This document shows, piece by piece, positions 31,231-40,459 of a stretch of DNA of 40,459 nucleotides; the first letter of the stretch is position 1, and every line of letters begins with the position of its first letter. Below the pieces are notes generated by a model. The model did not search any database. It had not been told where the DNA came from and was given only the letters and a program-made list of their open reading frames with translations. Both the position numbers and the translations under genes were made by a program. Origin of the DNA: Discostella pseudostelligera (Eukaryota; Bacillariophyta; Thalassiosirophyceae; Thalassiosirales; Thalassiosiraceae); assembly GCA_036940085.1 (NCBI GenBank), contig JALLBK010000136.1, positions 1 to 40,459 on the forward strand, given 5' to 3'.

Positions 31231-31897
31231 TTTGTTTGTTGTTGCCTGCTGCTACTGCTACTGTTACTGCTAATGCTAATGCTAATGCTAACGTTGTTGC
31301 TTCTGTTGTTGCTCTCTTTGCTCTGTGCTTTCCCAACGCTGCTTGTGTTGCTAGATAGACGTTCTCTCTATCTCTACCGCTACCGTATTGTCGGCATTTC
31401 GCCCATGGTCCATTGTGTTGGAGTTGGCGGCACTTGCTTGGCTTTTTGCCCCTTTCATGGGCTCTTTTTTTCTCTTGCCGGTAGTCCAACCGTAAAATGC
31501 ACAGATCTAGTTTAGACAAATTGGAAGGAATATATATTGATTCCTAAGCATATAGGAAGACGGGCATCGAATTTCGCGTCTCGAATTTGAGAATCGAGCC
31601 ATCCAAGATCTCGAGAAAAATGGTGCCGATTTCCTTCGCGCCACAATAAGTACTAACAATTTTGATCTTCCCTCCCGCCAAAAATATCTGCCGCGTGGAG
31701 TCTTCCCGCCACCCGCTGGCCCGCTGGCCCGCTGACACCGACACCGACACCGACACCGACACCATGGCCTTGGCCACTGCCGACGCCGCGCGGCAGAATT
31801 TCCAAATCCAATTCCACAGGATGACGATGACGAAGTAATGGTCGTTTCGCCCGTCGATGTTGAATCCATTGCATCAACACATTGAAAGTGAGACGAG
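31231..31897. promoter_or_regulatory. Divergent intergenic region with E2F-like sites and short repeats
   Basis: No gene is supported. It contains a TGCTAA/TGCTAC-type repeat (31247-31292), TCCCGCCAAA at 31673-31682 followed by TGCCGCGTGG (31689-31698), a further TCCCGCC at 31704-31710, and an (ACACCG)n repeat at about 31735-31764. The E2F-like/CGCGTG pair sits about 200 bp upstream of the PHD/ARM gene. Confidence 0.45.
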
Positions 31898-34602
31898 ATG
31901 GGCGACCGACGACGGCGGCTGAGGCGGCGCCGCGATGGAATTGAAGCTGGAGTTGAAGCAGTCGGTGTCAACAACAACAATGACGACTGCGATGACGCCG
32001 CTGCGATGGCGATAATGGCCCTCTCCACAGAACTACTAGGCCGGCATCAAAGGACTGTATCGACATCTCCAGTCGATGGTATTAGGGCTGGTACTAATGG
32101 CAATGACAACGATAGTGATAGTAGTGCATCGACAAGCAGCACCAACAGCAGCAGTAACAGCAATAATTTCAAATCTCACGATACTAGCGACGATGATGAG
32201 AATGAACATCACAGCAACTGTGATACCGCCACCGACGATGGCTTATCCGACTACGAACGTCTCCGTCTCCGAAATATCCAACGAAATGAAATGCGATTGG
32301 CGAGTTTGGGGCTACTTCGAATTGATGAGCAGTCGAACAAGACGGCAGGTGCAGCAACTGCTTCAACTAGCTTCAACAAAAAGAGAAAATCCACATCGTT
32401 AGCACCATCACTGCCACCTCAACCACGCCGGAGTCTGCCCCGTCGTCGTTGTTCCAATCACCAGTATCCTTACAATGAGTGTGAAAGTGACGAGGAATCA
32501 TCAGTAATGCCATCACCCATTCCAATAATCCGCACTCTCCGTCCCCAATCTCATCAAAAAGTTCTGGATGAACAACATCTCAAGATATATATGCGTACAC
32601 GACGAATGCGTCGTGGACGTCCTCGACGGGAAGAGTATCAGTACAAGTGTGAAGAACAGTGTGTCACTTGTGGTGGAGGGTGGATGTTTGATAATTCGAT
32701 TCGGAAGGATGATGATGGTGATGGAAATTTTGAAAATATTGGTAACAATGACGACAATGACGACGTTGACAGTCACGATGAAGATAATAGTGTTGATGAG
32801 CATGATCAAGACGAGGATATCGAAGAACGTACGAGATTGATTCGATGTAAGGATTGCAGGGGCGCTTTTCACTTGGAATGCATGTTGGCTCATGGCAAGG
32901 AACCTTGTGAGAGTGATGAGGTACCGATCGGCGGTGGCGACGATGCAAGAAGTGATGCATCCGACTCGTGTGCCCATGCTGACACATCATTGATAGAACC
33001 ATCATCGAGAATATCGACACGCGATCCAAAACGATGTCATCAGTGCGAAGCGAAGCGTAAGGAAGAGCACCTACACCAAAAGCAGACTGACCACCTCTTA
33101 CCTACCACTACTACTACTTGTGCCCTGACTCTTCTGGAAGCTACGATTGAGAATCGTGTGGTAGTGGTACGACTTTCGATCGATCCGGTGTTAGAGGCAA
33201 ATGCGGGTGGTAGGGATATAACGTGCACTGTAACACTCCATGGACAACCTTCATCAGACAGTGGAGGGTTTCAGAGCAATCCGCAACAGGACAACTTCGG
33301 CGGCGACGACGACAACAAACCAGTATTAGTGGCGAATGTTGATGGTAAGGACATAACGTGCTTTGTAACACTCTATGGACAAGGTTCGTCAAAGAGTGGG
33401 AGGTTTCAGAGCCATCCACTTGAGGACAACTTCGACGACGACAACGAAAAAGCTACCAATGGTTTCATCCTACCCAATGATGCACATAAAATACAACAGC
33501 TCATCGATAAGGCACTTTCATATAGTGCAAATGCTCGGATTCAGGCGACGTCTTGCATCTCGCTACGGGAATATATCACTACTGAGGATGTCGCTGCCAC
33601 TGTTGGACGGCTCGGGGGGATTAGAATGCTGTTGAACTCATTGCGTAACCATCTCGATCGACCAAACATTCAGGCTGAGGCAATGTGTACTCTTGCTGAG
33701 ATTTACCGCGTGTGTCCTCGACTAAATAAATTGGAGACGATGCATCGTGGTGGGTGTTTGGATCTGGCAATATTAGCGATGGAGCGTCACCCCTATCATG
33801 CCAAGGTGCAACAAATGGCATGTAGAATTTTTCGGGCACTATCACATGATACGAAATGCTGCTCAAAACTCAAATCCAAGAAGGTGGTATCGGCAGTGGT
33901 GGATTCGATTCGACGCAATCCGAAGAAGCGGGATGTGATGGAAGAAGGGAGGTGAGACAGATGCAAGTGTGTTCGCTTTTGCTGAATATGTGGATACAGT
34001 CTCACGCGTGTTGTTGTTTCGACAGCATGTTCCTTCAGAATATGATGGGATTCTTATCTGAGACGTCTATCAACTCAATATTGAAGTTGAAATTTCGGAG
34101 CGATGATAATCTCCCTGGTCTCATTCCAACTGTACTTGCTTCGATTAAGACGAACAGAAGCGATTCGAACCTCGTGGTGACTTTGTTTGGCCTACTATTG
34201 AATGTGTCCCGCACTTCCAAGGGCAGTGCTGTCCTTAGAGCATCGAGCATTGACTCACTAATGATAGATACGATTCAGGAACATTTCGATACTCCGCAAC
34301 TCCACGAAATGGCATTTGCAGTACTCCGGAATATACTCCTTGTTGATGAATGTGAAACGAATGCAACACTGAAAAGTAGTGATTTGATCAAGTTAGCCTT
34401 GAATTCGTCAACGAAGCACCCTTGCAACGGAGAGTTACAGGAGAATGTGTGTCGATTGTTGGTCGTTCTCACATCGCAATCCAATGATGAAGTACGAAGA
34501 CTTGTTCAGGGTAAACGGTGTAGGCGGATTCTGACATTGGCTAGCGAGAATTTTCCAGATAGTTGTCAGGAAGTCGTTCGTTTGTTGCTTCGCAGCAATT
34601 AG
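31898..34602 (+). CDS. PHD-finger and ARM-repeat nuclear-type protein (876 aa, 2 exons)
   Basis: Exons are 31898-33951 and 34026-34602; a 74-bp intron (GTGAGA...TTTCGACAG) restores the repeat register (MEEG-S-MFLQN). Residues 119-139 read YERLRLRNIQRNEMRLASLG, a motif I associate with algal and stramenopile chromatin-type proteins. An AT-hook-like RRGRPRR (238-244) is followed by a split PHD-type zinc finger: CxxxCxxC (251-258), an Asp-rich insert, RCKDCRGAFHLEC (316-328) and a final CHQC (380-383). A 42-residue unit is tandemly duplicated (431-472, 476-516; ITCTVTLHGQ / ITCFVTLYGQ). From about 530 to the end are ARM/HEAT-like helical repeats. A role in reading chromatin is inferred from the domains. 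Confidence 0.83.
33188..33445 (+). repeat. In-frame tandem duplication inside the PHD/ARM gene
   Basis: Two diverged ~42-residue units (starting at residues 431 and 476) share ANxxGxDITCxVTLxGQ, the FQSxPxxDNF segment and an Asp-rich end. Confidence 0.8.
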
Positions 34603-34889
34603 AGTGGGGCGTTGGTGTGGAACCCCTCGTCTCTGCTTGGGATACTGATTCGGTGTTGAGTTCGTTGCCATAGATACTTCTCTCGATCTCTCAAGTTCAT
34701 TTATTCGTCCCTGTCTTGTTAGTCCGAACAACCACCTAGAAGCGCTGCTAGGGATGACGACGCCCCATTGCAAAAGTCTTCAACTGAAACTATTACTATG
34801 CAAATGTCTTCAAAGACACCGCTACTAAATTATCGTAGTGTAATGAATTCCCTCTTCTTTACTCCTCACAAGACATCTTGTTGTTCACA

Positions 34890-36355
34890 TCAAACAGTGT
34901 TTGGGAGACATCGAACCAAATTATACATGGCTGACAAGCCGTCGTTATCTCGCCCGACCCATTCAATAGCATGGGGCAAGACAGGCTCTGACATACCCGC
35001 AAAGTCGGACGTATCTGCATGCTCATCAGAAAGATGATGATCAAGAATCTTTTGACGGGCCACTTCTGCTTTGTTCGGATTTGTATTCATTGACAACCAA
35101 GATAATATGTCGTCCCTAACTTCATCCAACCAGTCTTCGGTGTTTTCAAAGTCGTCCAACTCGAGTGAGAAAAGTGAGTGGTTCGAGGAGTAAGCACTAT
35201 CAATGCTAGACTTGTCACAGAGTGCACGAGAAAGAACATTCCAATCCTCTTCCGTGAGTTCCTCAAAGGCGATCCAATTGTCCTGTAGATCCATTTCCTC
35301 AACAAAGATATCACAATTCAATAGAGAATCGAAGATTGTCGCCAATCCATGCGATGTAATAAAATTAGAGTCCAATATCAGTCTCTTTAGAGACACATTT
35401 TCTTCCAAAGCATTCATTATCATGGCAGCCCCATCATCATCAATACCGCAGCCCGCAAGATGAAGACAATTCAATGAAGAATCTGGATTTCTCAAGCATT
35501 TCAAGAATTATCGCCAGCCGTCGTGTGTGATGGATTCAATGCCGAAAAGATCGAGAACTTGTACAGACTTGTTGGCGGCCAACGCTTCTCCCAAGTAGGT
35601 AATCCCGTCGTCACTTCTCCTCAAGCCACAAAGATTCTAGTTTGCACATGGGATGAAATAAGACGGCAGAAAGGGCACCCCAGCCTCGTGACTCTAAGGT
35701 TTCGACTCAGATCAAGTGATTTCATAGACTTACTCCTCATCAAACCAATGCTAAGGGTGACCATTTGTTCATCATCGAGCGCATTATCCTGGAGTTCTAG
35801 TTGGTGAATCTTCGATACAGGATTCCGGAGCAAATTGGATAACGCCGTGCTCCCCAGAGTTCCAATAAAACTGCCACGCGCCCAGATCTCCAACAAATTA
35901 AAGTATTCAGTCAATGACCCAAAAAACTGGTCAAAGTCGTCTTCAGAAAGAACGCCGATTAAAACAATCCGTTCTAATCGCTTGTTCTCACAATTGGACA
36001 GAGCCAACGCCAGTGAGCTGAGCATGGCTGATGTCCCCCAAAGCAGTTCAATGCTGCGGAGATTGTTGTTGTGCTCGATGAAGGGAGTGAGCATGTGAAA
36101 AATATCCACTCCAGCTCATAATTAGTATATTGCTCACCCATAAGTGGCTCCAGACGAACTCTCAAGAACTCAAGGTATCGATTACGTGGAAGAAATTGCA
36201 GCAAGTCGCCGAGCCAACCTTTATTCTCGCCAGAGCTATTCTAACAGATACTGTCACCAATGGCCCGACCAGCTCTTTTGATCCAATTGGACTTGTTGAT
36301 AGTCAATCCAGTAACGCCGGGGTCGTTATTCTCTATCAAGCCCAACCTGGATTCA
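34890..36355 (-). pseudogene. Diatom-type leucine-rich-repeat protein, disabled
   Basis: Minus-strand fragments line up as one LRR protein. The N-terminal part has NDPGVTGLTI, W-x-x-AGRAIGDS and LLQFLPRNRYLEFL. Then come IEHNNNLRSIELLW, LTEYFNLLEIWARG, IHQLELQDNALDDEQMV and SLDLSRNLRVT. After that GWGALSAVLFHPMCKLESLWLEE, YLGEALAANKSVQVLDLFG and LNCLHLAGCGIDDDGAAMI follow. The end resembles the usual diatom LRR C-terminus (HAIEWVGRDNDGLSAMYNLVRCLP). Disablements: in-frame TAG at 36241-36243, frameshifts near 36108, 35690 and 35611, and TAA at 35508-35510. Introns could explain one stop but not all of these. These proteins are common tandem or dispersed families in diatoms. Confidence 0.75.
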
Positions 36356-36929
36356 TTTAACTCTAATAGATTCTCCATCATCATCATCATCATCATGCCG
36401 AACTAGATATTTTCTTCCAATGCAGCACTCGTCGCTCGTCGCTGCCACCCGAACGCTAATGCTGATGCTGACTAAATCTTTGCGCCGATTTTGATAAATT
36501 AGAAGAGTGGGAGGGTGGGGCTATGAGCACAGGAAGGAAAGAGGCAATGGCCATTCAGCGTTGAGGCAATGCCGGTGTGAAGGAAGAGCAGAATTGACCA
36601 TACCAATTGCCGACGACCGACGACGACTTCGTACTTCGTACAGCCTGTAAGTAGCCGGTATTAGTTGTCTCCCGCCATTTTACCACACTGTGATCGCCAC
36701 AGTATCGCCACAAAGTTCGCCAAAGCACCATTGTCGCCAAACCAACATTCACAGTCACCGCTGCCGCTGCCACGCGCCGGCTACTATCGTACCGTATCTA
36801 CCGACCCCTCACCCCTCACCCTCCACTACACTATCCCTCCTCTCCCTGGTGCGGTTGCCCTAGTTACTAGTTTGTCAATTGAGTAACAATTCTCGCCCCA
36901 GAAATGATAATGAGCGATCGGCGGGTCTC
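36356..36929. other. Intergenic upstream of HemW-like gene
   Basis: A (CAT)n run lies at about 36377-36396. TCTCCCGCCATTTT, a variant of the E2F-like motif, is at 36668-36681, about 250 bp upstream of the HemW-like start. C/T-rich sequence follows (36807-36846). No gene is seen. Confidence 0.4.
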
Positions 36930-38486
36930 ATGATCATGAGCGCACGCATCAATCCAATGGTCGTAGTCATTCGCTGGCAGAGGTGCATCCTCCTCCTCTT
37001 CTTTGTCTTTGGCCTTCCCACAGCATCATCTTCATCACTACTACTATTTGCCTTCTGTTCGCCGTTGCAACAAAAGAGTAGTGAACAGACATCTAAAGTG
37101 CACCACCACATGAAACATGATAACAACGATGATGACACATCATTTGGTCTTTATGTCCATATACCCTATTGTCGGCGTCGTTGCAATTACTGCGATTTCG
37201 CCATCACTCCCATAGGCGCAAACCATGACAATGATGAAACACGAGCCGATGGCTTTCGGAAATTAGACGCCAAATACAAAAATGCAGTATTAAATGAGAT
37301 TGATGTCATACAATCTACATGCAACCACCCGCAGGAGACGATTCGACTACGATCCATATATTTTGGTGGGGGTACACCATCCGTTGCACCGCTATCGACA
37401 TTGCAAGCTATCATTGATAGGATTGTCAACTCTGAGGATTCTTTATTTTCTCTGATCGAAGATTCAGAGATCACAATTGAAATGGATCCTGGTACCTTTG
37501 ATCTACCCTACCTTATTGCAATAAAGGAGATGGGATTTAATCGGATTAGTTTGGGTGTGCAATCCTTTGATGACAATATCCTTTCCACAATGGGAAGAGT
37601 ACATCGTTCTGCAGACGTTTACTCGAGTATTGAAATGATACAACAAGTTTATGGAGAATATGCAAACTACAGCATTGATTTGATATCGGGTATGCCTGGC
37701 TTGACGTTGGCAGGTTGGACTGATACATTGTACAAGGCAGTGAGATTACGACCTCGGCCGATGCATTTGAGCTTGTACGATTTGCAATTGGAGAAGGGTA
37801 CATCGTTCGGGAAGTGGTACAAGAATGCAGTAGACTTGGACGACGAGCGTGACGTCCTCATCGACAGGTCATCTTCATCTCACCCGACGTTGCCATCGGC
37901 AGAAGATTGTGCATTCATGTACAGCTATGCTTCGGGATATCTCCGATCGAAGAATTATGATCACTATGAAATCAGCAGCTATGCTTACACAACACCAGAT
38001 GGTACATTACATCGCAGTAAACATAACTCGAATTATTGGGGGTATGGTGCCCAATGGTACGCAGTTGGGATGGGATCAACGAGTAATATTAATGGAGTGC
38101 GATTCGCGAGACCTCGTGCTCTCTCAGATTATGTTTTGTGGACCGAGGATCTGAAGAAGGATCGTAGTAAGCTTCCTCCCTGGCTGTACAAAGATACTGA
38201 TGGAGAGCTCGAAGACACAGGTGACGACCTACTTGATGTTATTATGACTCGCCTGAGAACTTCGGAGGGATTGAATTTGGACTGGGTTGCTCATCACGAC
38301 AATTACGGTGAAACTCACGTCAAGGAAATACTTCGTGGCTTTCAACTGGCATTGGATTTGGGTTTAGGTCATCGGATTGGTGGTCGAAATGGAACGTACG
38401 GTTTCATCAAATTGAGTGACCCAAAAGGATTTCTCTTCTCCAACAACATAATCTCGAATATTTTTTTATCGCTGTCAGAAATGTAG
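36930..38486 (+). CDS. hemW: HemW-like radical SAM protein with plastid-type leader (518 aa)
   Basis: LYVHIPYCRRRCNYCDF carries the C-x3-C-x2-C iron-sulfur motif (C81, C85, C88) of the HemN/HemW family. IYFGGGTPS, EMDPGTF, MGFNRISLGVQSFDD, IDLISGMPG and SLYDLQLEKGT follow in family order. HNSNYWGYGAQWYAVGMGS fits HemW (heme chaperone / RSAD1-like) rather than true oxygen-independent coproporphyrinogen oxidase. The frame is open upstream only via TTG; the first ATG is at 36930. The N-terminus has a hydrophobic signal (CILLLFFVFGLPTA) followed by LLLFAFCSP, which resembles the ASAFAP-type cleavage site of diatom plastid presequences. Plastid targeting is therefore inferred. No intron is needed. 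Confidence 0.88.
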   Translation: MIMSARINPMVVVIRWQRCILLLFFVFGLPTASSSSLLLFAFCSPLQQKSSEQTSKVHHHMKHDNNDDDTSFGLYVHIPYCRRRCNYCDFAITPIGANHDNDETRADGFRKLDAKYKNAVLNEIDVIQSTCNHPQETIRLRSIYFGGGTPSVAPLSTLQAIIDRIVNSEDSLFSLIEDSEITIEMDPGTFDLPYLIAIKEMGFNRISLGVQSFDDNILSTMGRVHRSADVYSSIEMIQQVYGEYANYSIDLISGMPGLTLAGWTDTLYKAVRLRPRPMHLSLYDLQLEKGTSFGKWYKNAVDLDDERDVLIDRSSSSHPTLPSAEDCAFMYSYASGYLRSKNYDHYEISSYAYTTPDGTLHRSKHNSNYWGYGAQWYAVGMGSTSNINGVRFARPRALSDYVLWTEDLKKDRSKLPPWLYKDTDGELEDTGDDLLDVIMTRLRTSEGLNLDWVAHHDNYGETHVKEILRGFQLALDLGLGHRIGGRNGTYGFIKLSDPKGFLFSNNIISNIFLSLSEM

Positions 38487-38529
38487 GCCAGACTCCGAAC
38501 ATTCCTATTCATGAATAATTGAAGCCTTA

Positions 38530-40459
38530 TTAAGGATAATACTTTTCAAGCGGGAAACCAACACTGGGTGCAATGATACGTGCATCATCGTGACAAAGTG
38601 TGCATGAGAACTTCGCTAGTAACATCTCCGATAGGTCATGATCGTATTTTTCACTGACTTTGGTGCTTCCACTAATTTGAAGCATTTTCGTTGTAATGAG
38701 CATTGAGATGCTTTGGAAAAGGTGCGTTGTTCCCAATCGAGCACCAGTGGACGGTCCATCTTGCCCATATTGACCAAATATGGAGTAAAACACCGATAGC
38801 ATTCTCTCGAGTCGAAACGATGGTTGTCGTTGGGTCAAATCTTTTGATGATGTTGCGTACGCCGACCCTCCATTTGACGAATTAGAACGCCCTCTCCTAG
38901 ATTTTCCAGTATTTGTTGTCGTAAAAAGGTTGACGTCTTGCTCTGCACGTTTGTTCTGACAAAGAAATGCGGCTAGTAGCAGGAACTTTGTTACATACGG
39001 CAGCCGCCCTGCGTATGGACTACCACTCTTCGTCAGTACCCTCCCAGGCATCATAACGGTAGTTGACAAAAGACCACGCATTTTCTCCCGAATGCTCTTG
39101 TCGAGCTCTTCTGACAATCGTTGTTTAAGCACATTCATCTCCAGACTGGGAGGGTTATTCTCAGACTTTGAATTCAAGCATTGACAAAAAGAGCAGCAAT
39201 CAAAATCACGACATTGCGCGTCTGCAGTAATGCTATCCTTCAGGCAGCCTAAAATTTGCCACACCAGTTCCTCTAACGAAGAGCCGCTATTGCTGCACTG
39301 TCGATCCAGCGGCGATACATATTCTGGCCAGAGTAGTCTTGCTAATCTCGCAATCTCTGAAATGTCGTGGGTCGAGCTAACGACGGATGGTACGAACGAG
39401 TCCATCATCGACGAGTACAAGGAATGCTTTAAAGTCGAAATGAGCGCATTGGCTCGGTCGCAACGAAACGAGTGGCGGGAGGAACCTGTTATTGATTTTC
39501 GTAGATGTGGGACATGCAATATCTTCACAAGAGTTTGGATATGGAAGATTCCATTATTTTCAGCGTCAGATGAAGGTATTCGATAAAAAGATGATAGAGA
39601 TGCTTTCCTCGGCGTTTTCAATAACTTACCGACTTTATCTTCTCCACACTAGTGTATGAATCGAAATGGATCATCATGGGGTGGACGGCATCGAAGATCG
39701 ACCCCGCTGAATTATGAACGGCTGTTTGTGGAAATGATCAAAACAATCGGTTAGATACGGTGGTGGTGATAAATGTAAGGACAACAAGGAATTAGATATC
39801 ACTCACGAGAGTATTGAAAAATAGAACTCTGAGAAATGAAAATCAACGTCAAATCTATGCCCATAACACTTGGTAGCATAAATAACTGTGTGAGGGGATG
39901 TATCGAACCATATCGTTTCCATGACAATATTCGATCGGCATTGTCCAATATCAGGAACATGCAACAACGAGGCGATGTCGCCGCAGCTATTACCCGTCCA
40001 AAGAGTGCAATGGAGCCACCGCCACCCTGCACGGTACTGTTGCTGGCGGAACCCTCGATTTTGGGAGATTTTGTTGTGGTTGTTGTTGTTGTTGTTGTTG
40101 TTTCAGTAGTAGCTCTCCCGATTCTCGATTGACGACGGACATTTGTTCGCGGATTGTCATTAGCCCTTTTTGCATTCTTGTGTAATTTTCGATTCTTCCG
40201 TTGTCGTTCTAGCTGTTCTTCCACAATGGAATCATCCTCGTCGTTATCATAATCTTCGTCGCCTTCCATGACATATCCACCCCCAAAATTATCATCCTCC
40301 TCCTCCTCTTCGTCGCCGCCACCGCCACTACCACCCCCTTCCATACGAGTCGTCTTCGACCACGCCATGCCATCATTATTATCTAGCTTCACCTTCTTCG
40401 TTGTCTTCTTCGTTGTCTTCTTCGTTTTCTCCCTCACGTCCACCCGAAGAGCATCCCTT
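38530..40459 (-). CDS. ORC5: Origin recognition complex subunit 5 (5' end outside window), 3 exons seen
   Basis: Exons are 39807 to beyond 40459, 39630-39721 and 38530-39522; introns of 85 and 107 bp (GTGAGT...ACAG, GTAAGT...GAAG). The frame is still open at the window edge without a convincing ATG. The first exon ends with the Walker B region of the AAA+ domain (MFLILDNADRILSW, then IDLTLIFISQSSIFQYS). Exon 2 gives the HPMMIHFDSYTSVEKIKS strand. Exon 3 carries the C-terminal ORC5 region: LPYVTKFLLLAAFLCQ, FRLERMLSVFYSIFGQ, THLFQSISMLITTKMLQISG and the winged-helix end. ORC5 is part of the complex that marks replication origins. Unusual: a ~130-residue acidic, basic and poly-Thr insert before Walker B. 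The last splice acceptor is the least certain. Confidence 0.87.

Noticed and set aside
31507..32028. 173-codon minus-strand frame rich in Ser and Arg
   Set aside because: It overlaps the divergent promoter and the start of the PHD/ARM gene, and its content comes from the ACACCG repeat and acidic-coding DNA read backwards.
33952..33960. Frameshift or pseudogene in the PHD/ARM gene
   Set aside because: The TGA is part of a GTGAGA donor; a 74-bp intron ending TTTCGACAG restores the ARM-repeat register.
34165..34185. TTCGAA-containing stretch as a tRNA T-loop
   Set aside because: It lies inside the ARM-repeat coding exon and no cloverleaf can be drawn; no tRNA gene was found in the window.

Overview
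This is eukaryotic nuclear DNA, most likely from a centric diatom (Thalassiosira/Cyclotella-like). Genes sit close together on both strands. Introns are short (73-156 bp) with GT-AG ends, and low-complexity runs (poly-Q, poly-D, poly-N, Thr/Pro) are common. The diatom assignment rests on a diatom-type LRR protein, Pro-Thr-rich secreted proteins with RXL and lysine-cluster motifs as known from biosilica proteins, and a radical-SAM protein with a leader resembling a diatom plastid-targeting presequence. All exon models are hand-made from splice signals and frame continuity. No transcript or database evidence was available.

Layout. 1-2081 is gene-poor and packed with small non-autonomous DNA transposons: a hAT-type MITE, a ~1.1 kb long-inverted-repeat element, and a Stowaway/mariner-like MITE nested inside it. 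2082-11073 holds a Q-rich protein of unknown function, a single 5S rRNA gene, a DUF2039 (C9orf85-like) protein, the ribosome-biogenesis factor LTV1, a TFIIS-N-like fusion protein and a membrane-anchored vWA protein. 12179-19753 is a head-to-tail array of four paralogous secreted proteins on the minus strand, the most interesting locus here. Each has a signal peptide, a Cys-rich carbohydrate-binding-like module, an RXL-type site (altered in the last copy), a Pro/Thr- or Pro/Arg-rich region and a Cys/Lys-rich tail. One copy carries a perfect five-lysine K-x-x-K cluster. 20212-24950 encodes a ~1532-residue polytopic membrane protein.

25626-27635 is a decayed retroelement fragment (RNase H and downstream region). 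28116-29737 is a six-exon cysteine synthase. 30194-31230 is a small multi-spanning membrane protein. 31898-34602 is a PHD-finger/ARM-repeat protein. 34890-36355 is an LRR pseudogene. 36930-38486 is a HemW-like radical SAM protein. 38530 to the window end is ORC5, whose 5' end lies outside the window.

Recurrent regulatory-looking sequence: TCCCGCCAAA (E2F-like) lies upstream of several genes, singly or in clusters. In at least three places it is followed by a TGCC(A/G)CGTG-like motif. The four array genes share flanking sequence, so they probably arose by tandem duplication of a ~2 kb unit and then diverged by intron loss or gain, a domain deletion, a nonsense change and repeat expansion.
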